64,000 nucleotides of DNA, taken from assembly GCA_963667205.1 (NCBI GenBank), contig OY762959.1:1922001-1986000 (forward strand), read 5' to 3'. The translations under genes and the position numbers were made by a program. The DNA is from CF-162 sp963667205 (GTDB taxonomy: Bacteria > Chloroflexota > Dehalococcoidia > SM23-28-2 > RBG-16-64-32). A model generated the notes under the pieces. It saw nothing but the letters and a program-made list of their open reading frames with translations, made no database searches and was not told where the DNA came from. This document shows positions 35,034-44,238 of this stretch, in pieces. The stretch's first letter is position 1. Every line of letters starts with the position of its first letter.

Positions 35034-36359
35034 CTATTTCGCGCCGTCGAGCGCCGCCTGCGTGTAGGGCAGCAGCGTCCGGCTCACGTCTACGCGCGAC
35101 TCCAGGTGCTTGCCGAGGCCGCTGAGGAGGCCCGTTACGCGCATGATCAGCAGCAGCTCGCGCGGGATGTCGGTGACCGGGTTTGCCTTCACCGCCTTCT
35201 CGAAGCGTTGGCTGGACTCGGCGACGAGGTCCGCGTCGGCGTAGGCCTTGCCCTCTTGCGACGTCTCCATGAAGGCGCGGCCCAGCTCGATGTAGACCGC
35301 CGGATCGTCCGGGTCCTTCACCTTGATGCCGAGCTCCTTGTAGGCCTCGACGAGCGCGGGCAGGTCCCAGCGCAGCATGGCGTTGGTCATCTTCGCGTAA
35401 CGCAGGCGGAACGTGTCGTCGTACTGGCGGCAGAGGCCGAAGTCCAGCATCACCAGCGTCGGGCCCGGCTGCACCAGCAGGTTGCCAGGGTGCGGGTCGG
35501 CGTGGAACATCCCGTGCAGAAACAGCTGCTCGCAGTAGATGTCGGTGACGAGCTGCGCCACCGCCTGCGTGTCGATTTCCTTGCGCTGGAGGGTTTCGGC
35601 GTCGGTGATCTTCGTCCCTTCCATGAACTCCATCGTCAGGACGCGCCGCGTTGAATACTCCCAGAGGATTTCGGGCACGACCACGTCGTCGCGGCCGGCG
35701 AAGTTCCGGGCGATGAGCTCGGCGTTGTGGCCCTCGTTGATGAAGTCGAGCTCCTGCGGCGCGTTGTGCGATAGCTCTTCGATGATCGGCGTGAAGTCCA
35801 GGTTGCGCTCGAATCGGGCGAGGATGCGCAGGAGGAAGCGGACGTTCTGGAGGTCGTTTTCGACGACCTCCTCGATGCTGGGGTACTGCACCTTGACGGC
35901 GACGACGCGGCCCTGTGGGTCCGACGCGCTGGGCTTGAGCCGCGCGCGGTGCACCTGCGCCAGCGAGGCGGAGGCGATGGGCGTCGTCTCGAACTCGTCG
36001 AAGATGTCGTCCAGCGGCCGCTCCAGCTCGCTCTCGACGACGCGGCGGATGACCTCGAACGTGCGAGGCGGCACGGCGTCCTGCAGTCGCGAGAGGACGT
36101 CGATGTACTCGTCGGGGATGAGGTCGGGCCGGGAGCCGATGAGCTGGCCGAGCTTGATCAGGAGGCCCTGGCGGCGGACAGCGACGTCGTAGAAGCGGTT
36201 GGCGGACCAGGTGTGGTGCCTCAGCCGCCTGCGCTGGGCCTTCTTGTGGCGCAGGCCGAAGCGCTTCTCGCGCACGGAGATCGCCTTGTAGCCTCCGTAG
36301 ACCTGCGCGGCGAGCGAGCAGACGGCATACGTGCGGCCGATCTGCGTGCTGAGCTTCAT
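35034..36359 (-). CDS. ABC1/UbiB-family atypical kinase
   Basis: A 441-residue protein-kinase-like ATPase. It shows the family KxGQ motif (KLGQ 69-72) in a helix before the lobe, the Ala-rich loop ASASLAQVHRA, VAVKVQYP with the nucleotide-binding lysine, HADPHPGNLL (catalytic loop) and MLDFG. UbiB/COQ8 homologs support isoprenoid-quinone or lipid metabolism. ATG 36357-36359 is chosen; an upstream extension of the frame is antisense to the next gene. It lies 44 nt downstream of the LON-domain gene on the same strand. Confidence 0.92.
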   Translation of the reverse strand: MKLSTQIGRTYAVCSLAAQVYGGYKAISVREKRFGLRHKKAQRRRLRHHTWSANRFYDVAVRRQGLLIKLGQLIGSRPDLIPDEYIDVLSRLQDAVPPRTFEVIRRVVESELERPLDDIFDEFETTPIASASLAQVHRARLKPSASDPQGRVVAVKVQYPSIEEVVENDLQNVRFLLRILARFERNLDFTPIIEELSHNAPQELDFINEGHNAELIARNFAGRDDVVVPEILWEYSTRRVLTMEFMEGTKITDAETLQRKEIDTQAVAQLVTDIYCEQLFLHGMFHADPHPGNLLVQPGPTLVMLDFGLCRQYDDTFRLRYAKMTNAMLRWDLPALVEAYKELGIKVKDPDDPAVYIELGRAFMETSQEGKAYADADLVAESSQRFEKAVKANPVTDIPRELLLIMRVTGLLSGLGKHLESRVDVSRTLLPYTQAALDGAK

Positions 36360-36403
36360 GCGCCCATTATGGCGGACGGGCCGTGTGGTGGGCGAATGGC
36401 GCG

Positions 36404-37054
36404 CTAGTTGGCGACGGCGAAGCCGGACCAGCGGGCGGCGCGGGCGGCGCGGACGCGCGGGTGCAGGAGGCGGATGCCTTCGCCGAGGACGTCGACTTCG
36501 GTCTTCAGGCGGTAGCGCGGCGACTCTTCTTCGAGTAGCCGCTGCTTGGCGTGGAGGTCGACGGCGAGGCGGTGGCCGATGAAGTCGGCGAGCGGGCCCG
36601 GCTCCGACGGCATCTCGATCGTGCGCGCCCACTGGTGGGTGACGGCGAGGTTGAGGCGGACGTACTCGGCGAAGAGGGTGCCAGCGCGCGCGGCGAGGTC
36701 GGACAGCGTGCGGTCGGCCTCCTCGTCGATGCCCAGGATCTCGATGTCGCCAATGAGGTAGGGCTCGCGTCGGCGGATGCCGAGCACCCGAAAGCGCTGC
36801 TCGCCGATGATGGTGATGTTGAGCTTGCCGTCGTCCAGCCTCTGCGCTTCGACGATGCGGGCGGTCGTGCCGACCTCGACGGGTTCGGCGGGGCCGCCGA
36901 CTTCTTCGCCCTCTCGGATGAGGATGACGCCGAAGGGGCGCTTCTCGGCGAGGCACTCCCCGATCATGAGCTTGTAGCGCTCCTCGAAGATGTGAAGGGG
37001 GATCGTGTTACCGGGAAAGAGGACGGTGTTGAGCGGGAAGAGCGGGATCTCCAC
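36404..37054 (-). CDS. LON N-terminal-domain protein (no protease domain)
   Basis: A 216-residue protein consisting of the Lon substrate-binding domain: IPLFPLNTVLFPG at the N-terminus, PLHIFEERYKLM, then a strand-rich core and a helical C-terminal part. Neither AAA+ nor Ser-Lys protease domains follow. Such free-standing LON-N proteins are widespread and poorly understood. ATG start, 4 nt after the DUF2007-like gene; these and the ABC1 gene appear to be one operon. Confidence 0.9.
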   Translation of the reverse strand: MEIPLFPLNTVLFPGNTIPLHIFEERYKLMIGECLAEKRPFGVILIREGEEVGGPAEPVEVGTTARIVEAQRLDDGKLNITIIGEQRFRVLGIRRREPYLIGDIEILGIDEEADRTLSDLAARAGTLFAEYVRLNLAVTHQWARTIEMPSEPGPLADFIGHRLAVDLHAKQRLLEEESPRYRLKTEVDVLGEGIRLLHPRVRAARAARWSGFAVAN

Positions 37055-37058
37055 GAGG

Positions 37059-37328
37059 CTAGTCTCCGAGGGAGCCGTCGGGGTGCACGGCCCGATCGGC
37101 GTCCGGGATCAGGGGCGCGACGCCGTCGCCGATGATCCAGCGGGCGCGTCGTTCGTCGGCGGCGCGGACGTAGACCTGCACGTCACCGAAGGAGGGGCCG
37201 ATGCCGGTCAGGGAGCGGGAGTTAGAGGGGCGGATGAAGACGGGGATCGCCTCCTGGGCGAGGGCGTCGCGCCAGATGCATGCCTCGAGGTCGTTGGTGA
37301 CGCCCAGCCGCGCGAGTTCGTCCATCAT
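37059..37328 (-). CDS. DUF2007-like small protein
   Basis: An 89-residue protein. LARLGVTNDLEACIWRDALAQEAIPVFIRP has the helix-strand start of DUF2007 (putative signal-transducing) proteins, followed by VQVYVRAADERRARWIIGD. Role unknown. Two adjacent ATGs (37326-37328, 37323-37325) are possible starts. First gene of the operon with the LON-domain and ABC1 genes. Confidence 0.75.
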   Translation of the reverse strand: MMDELARLGVTNDLEACIWRDALAQEAIPVFIRPSNSRSLTGIGPSFGDVQVYVRAADERRARWIIGDGVAPLIPDADRAVHPDGSLGD

Positions 37329-37415
37329 AACGCGTCCAGATTAGCACAGGGAGCAAGGGCGTTCGCCGGCCGGCAGTGCGATAAGATACGCCGCACCAGA
37401 TTGCGAGGCGAACAG

Positions 37416-37805
37416 ATGACTGAACGACAACGGGTGTCCTCCAGATCGCCCTTCGCGGGCGTCTTCGGCTTCTCAGCAGCCGTGCGCACCGGAGACCGTA
37501 TCTCTGTTGCCGGCATGGTCGCCTGGAGCGAGGCCGGTGAAGTGGTGGGCGCCGGTGACATGTACGCGCAGGCGAAACAGGCGATCGCCAACATGGCGGC
37601 GGCGCTGCGGGAACTGGGCGCCACGCTCCCGGACGTTGTGCGCACGCGGATGTTCGTGACAGACATCGCGCGGTGGGGAGAGGTGGCGCGCGCTCACTCC
37701 GAGGCGTTCGGCGAGGTGCGGCCGGCGGCGACGCTCGTGGCGGTCTCGGCGCTGGTGGACCCGGCGCTGCTGTTCGAGATCGAGGCCGAGGCGGTCGTCA
37801 CATGA
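37416..37805 (+). CDS. RidA-family protein, tandem copy 1
   Basis: A 129-residue YjgF/RidA trimer-forming protein. It has AGMVAWSE, AQAKQAIANMAAALRELGATL, and VVRTRMFVTDI with the arginine that binds the imine/enamine carboxylate. FEIEAEAVV is at the C-terminus. It probably hydrolyses reactive enamines or a related metabolite. ATG start with GAGGCG. Its TGA overlaps the ATG of the second copy (ATGA). Confidence 0.92.
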   Translation: MTERQRVSSRSPFAGVFGFSAAVRTGDRISVAGMVAWSEAGEVVGAGDMYAQAKQAIANMAAALRELGATLPDVVRTRMFVTDIARWGEVARAHSEAFGEVRPAATLVAVSALVDPALLFEIEAEAVVT

Positions 37806-38188
37806 ATGAGCGCCAACGAGTGTCCTCCGGATCGCCCTTCGAGGGCGTCTTCGGCTTCTCGCGTGCTGTCCGCGCGGGCGACCGAGTCTTCGTCTCCGGC
37901 ACGGTCGCTTGGAGCGAGGCGGGCGAGCTGGTCGGTGCGGGCGACATGTACGCGCAGGCTAAGCAGGCGATCGCCAACATCGAGGTCGCGCTGCGGGAAG
38001 CGGGCGCCGCGCTCTCGGACGTCGTGCGCACGCGGATGTTCGTCACGGACATCGCGCGCTCCGACGAGGTGGCGCGCGCGCACTCCGAGGCTTTCGGCGA
38101 GGTGAAGCCGGCGGCGACGCTCGTGGCGGTGCCGGCGCTGGTCGACCCGGCGCTGCTGTTCGAGATCGAGGCGGACGCGGTCGTCTAG
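37802..38188 (+). CDS. RidA-family protein, tandem copy 2
   Basis: A 128-residue protein with about four fifths identity to copy 1 over its full length, including VVRTRMFVTDI and FEIEADAVV. Differences cluster around the pocket-facing strand (SGTVAW versus AGMVAW) and the helix after AIAN. This is a recent tandem duplication with translational coupling. Its TAG shares CTAG (38185-38188) with the stop of the convergent panE-like gene. Confidence 0.92.
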   Translation: MNERQRVSSGSPFEGVFGFSRAVRAGDRVFVSGTVAWSEAGELVGAGDMYAQAKQAIANIEVALREAGAALSDVVRTRMFVTDIARSDEVARAHSEAFGEVKPAATLVAVPALVDPALLFEIEADAVV

Positions 38189-39141
38189 GCGGGCAGGTGG
38201 GCGAGGAGCTCTTCCGGCGTGAGGCTGCCGGGCTGGCGGCCCTGGCGGGAGGCCTCGGCCGCGGCGGACTGCAGCATGCGGTTGTACGGCGTCGGCACGC
38301 CGTGCAGAGCGCCAAGCAGGGCGATCTCGCCGTTCAGGTAGTCGGTCTCCAGCGAGCCGCCACGTGAGAGGCTCTGCCAGGTCGACCCACCCAGTCGGGA
38401 CTCGACACACGGCACCGGCTTGACTGTGACCCCCTTGACGCGCTCCCCCATCTCCTCCGGCGTGGCGCGGTCGATGCTCGCGGCCACGTAGACGGCCTCC
38501 GCTTCCTCACGGACCGCGTGAACGATGTCGCCGGCGGCGCCGGGGCTGAGCGCCTGCACGATGTTCAGGAGGTTGGTGAGCAGCTTGGCGTACTTCAGGC
38601 GCATGATCGTCTCGCTGGCGTCAGAGGCGAAGCCGGACGCGCGCAGATCGGCCGCCACGGACTTGATTAGCTTATCGCTCCCCAGCGGGTAGCGCCCGGT
38701 GTCGAGCGTGCCGGTGATCGGCGCCGAGTGGGCGATGACCTCGCCGGGTTGCAGGTGTGTGCTGGGCATCCAGACCACCATGCCGTAGACGCGGGAGAAG
38801 AGCCGCGCCGCCATTCGCTCGTTGGCGACGCCGTTCTGCGCGCAGACCACCGGCACGTCGCCGGCGGCCCCGCGCAGCGCCGTCAGGGCGTCTGCGGTGT
38901 CCTGCGACTTCATCGCCATGACGGCGACGTCCTCGGCGCGCCACTCGATTTCGTCCGGGTGGCCAGCAGCGGTGATTTTTTGAGTGAGGGTCTCGTCCGG
39001 CGTGCGCAGCGTCAGGCCTTCGCGGCGGACGGCCTCGAGGTGGGGACCGCGGGCGATCAGCGCGACGTCACGACCGCTGTGGGCAAGCTGCGCGCCGATC
39101 GTGCCGCCGATGGCGCCGGCACCGTAGATGACGTACCGCAT
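38185..39141 (-). CDS. panE: 2-dehydropantoate 2-reductase-like (PanE/ApbA)
   Basis: A 318-residue NADPH-dependent ketoacid reductase. YGAGAIGGTIGA (6-17) is the dinucleotide loop, Lys186 (YAKLLTN) the catalytic lysine, and SLETDYLNGEI contains the catalytic glutamate and substrate asparagine. It would reduce ketopantoate in pantothenate synthesis; paralogs with other ketoacid substrates are common, and no panB/panC is adjacent. ATG start. Confidence 0.85.
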   Translation of the reverse strand: MRYVIYGAGAIGGTIGAQLAHSGRDVALIARGPHLEAVRREGLTLRTPDETLTQKITAAGHPDEIEWRAEDVAVMAMKSQDTADALTALRGAAGDVPVVCAQNGVANERMAARLFSRVYGMVVWMPSTHLQPGEVIAHSAPITGTLDTGRYPLGSDKLIKSVAADLRASGFASDASETIMRLKYAKLLTNLLNIVQALSPGAAGDIVHAVREEAEAVYVAASIDRATPEEMGERVKGVTVKPVPCVESRLGGSTWQSLSRGGSLETDYLNGEIALLGALHGVPTPYNRMLQSAAAEASRQGRQPGSLTPEELLAHLPA

Positions 39142-39197
39142 GGGGCGGAGTATATCTCGCGCGCTGGTAACCGCGCTGGCGTAGAATTCGGTGCGCT

Positions 39198-40537
39198 ATG
39201 GCCGAGCCACGTGTGAAATACGCCCCCACCTCAGACGGCGTCAACATCGCCTTCGCCGACACCGGCGGCGAGGGTGTCGCGGTGGTCTACATGCGCGGCA
39301 GTCCGTTCACGCACGTTCGGGAGGAGTGGAAGCAGGCGTCCTACAGCTTGTGGTTCGAAAACACGTTTGCGAAGCGCCGGCTGATCACCTTCGACTGCCG
39401 TGGCTGCGGGCTCTCCGACCGTGACGGCGGCGAGCTGTCCGTCGAGGCCTTCGGCCGTGACATCGCGGCGGTCGCCGACAAGCTGGGCCTGGAGAGCTTC
39501 GTGCTCAGCGCGGCCTACTCGGACGGCATGGCGGCGATCTCATATGCGGCCGATCACCCCGAGCGCGTCTCTCACCTGATCCGCTGGGACACCTTCGCCG
39601 AAGGCTCGCGTTTCACCGAAATACCACAGACGAAGGCGTTCCTGTCGATGATGGAGAACGACTGGGACCTGTTCGCCACGACGCTTGGGCACTACATGAA
39701 CGGATGGGACACGCCCGCTGCGACGGAGTACGTTGGGTTTCTCCGCGACGCCTGCACCCAAGGAAGAAGCACTGAACTACTTCAAGAACTACGTGATGCA
39801 GGCAGAGGCCACGGCCCAACTGACGCGTGTCACACAGCCCACCATCGTGTTCAGCCACAAGAACGTGGCGATCCCGGACTTCGACACGGTGCGAAACCTG
39901 GCCGCGCGCCTCCCCAACGCCGAACTTGTCGTGCTGGAAGGCACCTGGGGCCAGGTTGGCGACGACCCAACCCTCGAGGAGGCCGCGCTCGACCGCCTCA
40001 TCGGTGATGAGCGGACGGCGGCTCAGACAGAGCCGTCCGGGCCGGCGCGCGGGTCACTGGTGACGATCCTCTTTACGGACATCGAAGGCTCGACGGCGCT
40101 TACGCAGCAGCTCGGCGACGCCGCGGCGCGCGAGCTCTTCCGCGAGCACGAGCGCATCACGCGGGAGGCGCTCGCCGCGCACGGCGGCTCCGAGGTGAAG
40201 ACGATGGGCGACGGCTTCATGGCCTCGTTCGGCTCCGCGGCCGGTGCGCTCGACTGCGCGATCGCGATCCGAGCGCGCGCTCGGTGGCCAGCGGGTGAAG
40301 GTGCGCATCGGCCTCAACACGGGGGAGCCGATCGCCGAGGAGGAGGACCTCTTCGGCACGTCGGTGATCCTGGCGGCGCGAATCGCGGCGCAGGCGAGCG
40401 GCGGCGAGATCCTCGTCTCCAACGTCGTGCGCGAGCTGGTGGCGGGGCGCGGGTTTCTCTTCTCGGACCGTGGTGAGCGCGCCCTGCGCGGCTTCGAGGA
40501 CCCGGTGACGGTCTACGAAGTCAGCTGGCGGGAGTAG
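39198..40537 (+). pseudogene. Alpha/beta-hydrolase + class III adenylate cyclase fusion, two frameshifts
   Basis: Three overlapping frames join into one protein of about 445 residues. The first 185 residues are an alpha/beta hydrolase (GSPFTH, DCRGCGLSDR, YSDGMAAISYA). The frame shifts by one extra base near 39750-39760, then continues with PTIVFSHKNVAIPDF, the hydrolase end, and LVTILFTDIEGSTALTQQ...GDGFMASFGSAAGAL. These are the two metal-binding aspartate motifs of a class III nucleotide cyclase. A second one-base excess in a CGCGCGC run (about 40275-40282) moves to the frame VRIGLNTGEPI...FGTSVILAARI to the stop. The domain set is a known fused regulator type. TAGAAT lies 10 nt before the ATG. 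Confidence 0.82.
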
Positions 40538-40604
40538 CGCGCGCGGGCGATTAGACTCCTCTCACCGGGGGTGCTATTGTGCCGCATACAGCGGGAGGCA
40601 GTGG

Positions 40605-41963
40605 ATGACTCGAAAGCAATCGACAGAGGTAATCGTCGTCGGCGCTGGATTCGCCGGCATCACGGCCGCACGGGAGCTTTCCGGCTGCGGCGTAGACGTC
40701 ACTGTCGTCGAAGCGCGCGATCGTGTTGGCGGCCGCACCTGGACTCAGAAGCGCAACGGCTACTGGGTCGACGTCGGCGGCCAGTGGACGGGGCCCGGCC
40801 AGGACCGCATCCGCGCGCTGGGGCAGGAGATGGGCGTGGCGAGCTTCCCGACGTGGCCGGAAGGCGAGCACCTTCAGTACACCGACGGCCTCGGCCCGCG
40901 GCGCTACGAAGGCGCGGTTCCCTCGGGCGACATTGAGACGCTGGGCGAAGTGATGAAGGCGATCATGGCGTTCGACCAGCTCTCGCAGGATGTGCCGCTG
41001 CACGCGCCGTGGGAGGCGCCGGACGCCCAACGCCTGGACGGCATGACCGTCCAGACCTGGATCGACGAAAACATCGAATCGGAGCGCGCGCGAGAGGGCA
41101 CGCGGACGGCGATCGAGGCCGTCTACACCGCTGAGCCGCACGATATCTCGCTCCTGCACGGGCTCTTCTACGCCCGCTCCGGCGGCGGCCTCTTCTATGA
41201 GGTCTCGACGGAAGGCGGCGCGCAGGCGGACCGCTTCGACGGCGGCATGCAGTCGGTCGCCGAGCTGGCGGCCGAGAGCCTCGGCGACGCCGTCTGACTG
41301 GAGAGCCCGGTGCGCTCGATCGCGCAGGACAACGGCAGCATCACGGTCAGCGGCGAGGACTTCGCGGTGACGGGCAAGATCTGCGTGGTCACAGCGCCCC
41401 CGGCGTTGGCCGGCCGCATCGACTACGACCCGTTGATGCCGCCTCTGCGCGACCAGCTCACGTCGCGCGCGCCGATGGGCAGCGTGATCAAGGTGCACGC
41501 GATCTACGAGACGCCCTGGTGGCGCGACGAGGGCCTCTTCGGCCGCGTCGTCAGCGACGTCGGCCCGATCAAGGTGATCTTCGACAGCAGCCCGCCCGAA
41601 GGCACGCCCGGCATGCTGATGGGCTTCATTGAGGGCGGAGACGGCCGCCGCTACGCCAACATCGACGAGGCCGAGCGCCGCAAGGCCGCGCTCGACTGCT
41701 TCGTCCGCTATTTCGGCGACCGCGCGGCGAAGCCGCTGGACTACATCGAGGGCAACTGGCCCGCCGAAAAGTGGAGCCGCGGCTGCTACGGGGCGGTATT
41801 TCCCGCGGGTACCTGGGTCTCCTGCGGCCAGGCGCTACGGGAGCCCGTCGGGCGCATCCACTGGGCCGGCACCGAGACCTCGGAGGTCTTCGCCGGCTAC
41901 ATCGACGGCGCCGTCCGCTCCGGCGAGCGCGTCGTCAACGAGGTGCTGGAAGTCCCGGGATAG
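40605..41963 (+). pseudogene. Flavin monoamine oxidase with one in-frame TGA
   Basis: The single frame from ATG 40605 to 41963 encodes an FAD-dependent amine oxidase of 452 codons. Visible blocks are VVGAGFAGITAA (11-22), ARDRVGGRTWT, VGGQWTGPGQDR, then GRIHWAGTETSEVFAGYIDGA near the C-terminus. It is interrupted only by TGA at 41295-41297, where the context GDAV-x-LESPVR suggests an original CGA (Arg). No other defect is seen. A GTG at 41310 could restart the second half but the FAD domain would be split. An SDR follows 37 nt later. Confidence 0.85.
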
Positions 41964-42000
41964 CCCCGGGAAGCACTGGCGAACAGGAAGGAGACCGGCA

Positions 42001-42846
42001 ATGGCCACAGAGACGAAAGACCCGGCGACGGAGGCGACCCCTGCGCCGTCAACGGACGCGAAGCCCGAGAGCAAGCGCGCGCTGGTAACCGGCGCCTCCT
42101 CCGGCATCGGCGAGGAGTTCGCGCGGCAGCTGGCGAAGCAGGGCTACGACGTGGTGATCGTGGCCCGCCGCCGCGATCGCCTGGACAAGATCGCCAGCGA
42201 GCTGACAGAGGGCGGCGCCGAGGCCGAAGTGATCACGGCTGACCTCTCGCGGCCGGAAGGTGTCGCGGCCGTGGTCGAGCGGCTGGAGAAGGGCGACATC
42301 AGCGTTCTTGTGAACAACGCCGGCTTTGGCACGAACGGCGAGTTCACGCAGCTCCCCGTCGACCGCGAACTGATGGAGATCGACCTCAACGTGCGGGCGC
42401 TGACGCTGCTCTCGCACGTGGGGCTGTCGCAGATGAAGGAGCGAGGCGCCGGAGCGATCATTAACGTCGCCTCGACGGGCGCTTACCAGCCGGTGCCGTA
42501 CATGTCGACCTATGCTGCGACGAAGGCTTATGTGCTCTCGTTCAGCGAGGGGTTGCACGAAGAGGCGAAGACATATGGGGTGACCGTGACCTGTCTCTGC
42601 CCCGGCGCGACGAGGACCGAGTTCCAGGAAGTCGCTGGCGTTCGCGAAGAGGACGTTCCGGGATTTGCCTGGATGAGCGCGAAGGCAGTGGTCAGGAACG
42701 CGCTCGGGGCGGCCAAGGCCGGCAGCGCGATCGCGACGCCGGGGTTGCTGAACAAGTTCACGGCGAACCTGCCGCGCTTCACGCCGCGCTTCGCGGTACG
42801 GAAGATCTCGGGCGCGATGTTCAAGCGCGGAGCCACAAAAGAGTAA
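42001..42846 (+). CDS. SDR oxidoreductase (SadH/DltE-like)
   Basis: A 281-residue short-chain dehydrogenase. After an acidic 25-residue N-terminal extension come VTGASSGIGEEFARQL, NNAGFGTNGEF, a catalytic Ser in VASTGAYQ and YAATK (Tyr-x3-Lys). The C-terminal part (PGATRTEF, then a basic tail) is typical of DltE/YqjQ-like SDRs acting on lipophilic alcohols. ATG start with AAGGAGA. It sits between the amine oxidase and a second SDR. Confidence 0.9.
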   Translation: MATETKDPATEATPAPSTDAKPESKRALVTGASSGIGEEFARQLAKQGYDVVIVARRRDRLDKIASELTEGGAEAEVITADLSRPEGVAAVVERLEKGDISVLVNNAGFGTNGEFTQLPVDRELMEIDLNVRALTLLSHVGLSQMKERGAGAIINVASTGAYQPVPYMSTYAATKAYVLSFSEGLHEEAKTYGVTVTCLCPGATRTEFQEVAGVREEDVPGFAWMSAKAVVRNALGAAKAGSAIATPGLLNKFTANLPRFTPRFAVRKISGAMFKRGATKE

Positions 42847-42864
42847 GCAGAGAGAGGACACGGT

Positions 42865-43709
42865 ATGGGACGGCTCGACGGCAAGACCCTAGTAGTGACC
42901 GGCGCCAGCTCCGGCATCGGCCTGGCGATCGCCAGGTCGCTCGGCGCGGAGGGCGGGAACATCGTCCTCAGTGGCCGCAAGCGAGAGAACATGGACACCG
43001 CGGCCAAGGAGATCGAAGGCGGCGGGGGCAAGGCGCTGGTGCAGACGGGCGACGTCACGGACGAGAAGGTGATGATCGGCCTCATCGACACGGCAGTCGA
43101 GACGTTCGGCGCGCTTGACATCATGGTCAACAACGCCGGCTACAACCCGTTCGACCCGGTGATCAACGGCGGCGACTACGCGAAGTGGAAAGAGACGCTG
43201 GACGTCACGTCCTGGCGCTCGCGCTCGGCTGTCGCGAGGCCGTGCGGGTGATGCAGGGTAAGAGCGGTCACATCGTCAACGCAACGAGCGTCGCGGCGCG
43301 TTCAGTCGAGCCGGACGGGCCGATGTACGCGGCTTCCAAGCACGCCGCTGGGGCGCTCACGGAGAGCCTGCGGGTGGCGCTGCAGGGGCAGAACATCCGC
43401 ATGACGGCGATCATGCCGGGCGCAGTCGCGACGAATCTGGTGCGCAGCATGCCCGAGGAGCAGCTCTTTGCTGTCGCGCGCACGCTGGGCATCGATCCGG
43501 TCGAAGCGGGCCTAGAGCCCGGCGAGTACCTGCCTCAGGAGATGCTGGACCGCGTGGCGACGGTGGCGAAGGCGTTCGTGATGAGCCCGGACGACATCGC
43601 GCAGGCGGTGCTCTTCGCCGTGACGATGCCGGAGTCGGTGCACGTCAACGAGATCATGGTGCGGCCGTCGCAGCCGCTGCAGATGCCCGGACTGCGCCTG
43701 CCTGTCTGA
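42865..43709 (+). pseudogene. SDR oxidoreductase, one-base deletion
   Basis: The N-terminal frame gives VTGASSGIGLAIARSL, GDVTDEKV and VNNAGYNPFDPV. At 43207 one base is missing (GACGTC-A-CGTCCTGG, where GACGTCAACGTCCTGG would give the conserved D-V-N-V-L). The following frame continues with LALGCREAVRVM, NATSVAARS (catalytic Ser), YAASKHAAG (Tyr, Lys) and a long C-terminal substrate loop, to 43709. A fully intact SDR of 281 residues results when one A is restored. Confidence 0.88.
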
Positions 43710-43724
43710 CCTACGGCCCCGGGC

Positions 43725-44186
43725 TTAGCCGGCGACACCGGAGACGCCAGTGACCGTCATCGTCCAGAAGCTCGGCGATTCGGTCTTGAGGAGCACGTAG
43801 TACTCGCCCTGGCCGATATCGAACGTCATGTCGAGGAGCGGGCCCGGGCGCTGGGTAACACCCTCGGCGACGGCCTTGGGGCCGCTGCCGGTGACGATCG
43901 CTGTTCTGAAGCCGTTGCCCAGAGGCGTCAGCTGGAAGACGACCAGCCGCGCGTTCTCGACCGTGATGTTGTCGCCGACGACCCGCACGTCGAAAGTGCC
44001 GTCGGTCACGAAGGCGCCGCTGACGCCATCGCCCGCGCAAGTGGCCGTGAGCGTGCCGCCGGAGAGGCTGGCGCCGCAGGTCGGCACCGGGGTCGGGCCA
44101 CCACCGCCGTCCTCCGAGCCGCAGGCGAACGCCAGCGAGGCGGCGGCGAGGACGAGGAGGGCGATGAGCGGGGGTGGGTATCGCAT
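43725..44186 (-). CDS. Secreted lipoprotein of unknown function
   Basis: A 153-residue protein with a lipoprotein signal peptide (LIALLVLAAASLAFAC, lipid-modified Cys22). A short acidic-glycine linker and a beta-strand-rich domain of about 115 residues follow. No enzymatic motif is visible. It is the third gene after the GltD-like and DUF3237 genes on the same strand. ATG start. Confidence 0.75.
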   Translation of the reverse strand: MRYPPPLIALLVLAAASLAFACGSEDGGGGPTPVPTCGASLSGGTLTATCAGDGVSGAFVTDGTFDVRVVGDNITVENARLVVFQLTPLGNGFRTAIVTGSGPKAVAEGVTQRPGPLLDMTFDIGQGEYYVLLKTESPSFWTMTVTGVSGVAG

Positions 44187-44238
44187 TTGCGGGGCGACCT
44201 AAGGATCGCAGACGCCACCGGCGCTGTCCAGCGGGCGC

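Noticed and set aside
36360..36956. N-terminal extension of the ABC1-kinase frame
   Set aside because: Arg/Pro/His-rich and antisense-like, overlapping the LON-domain gene in another frame; family members begin near MKLSTQIGR.
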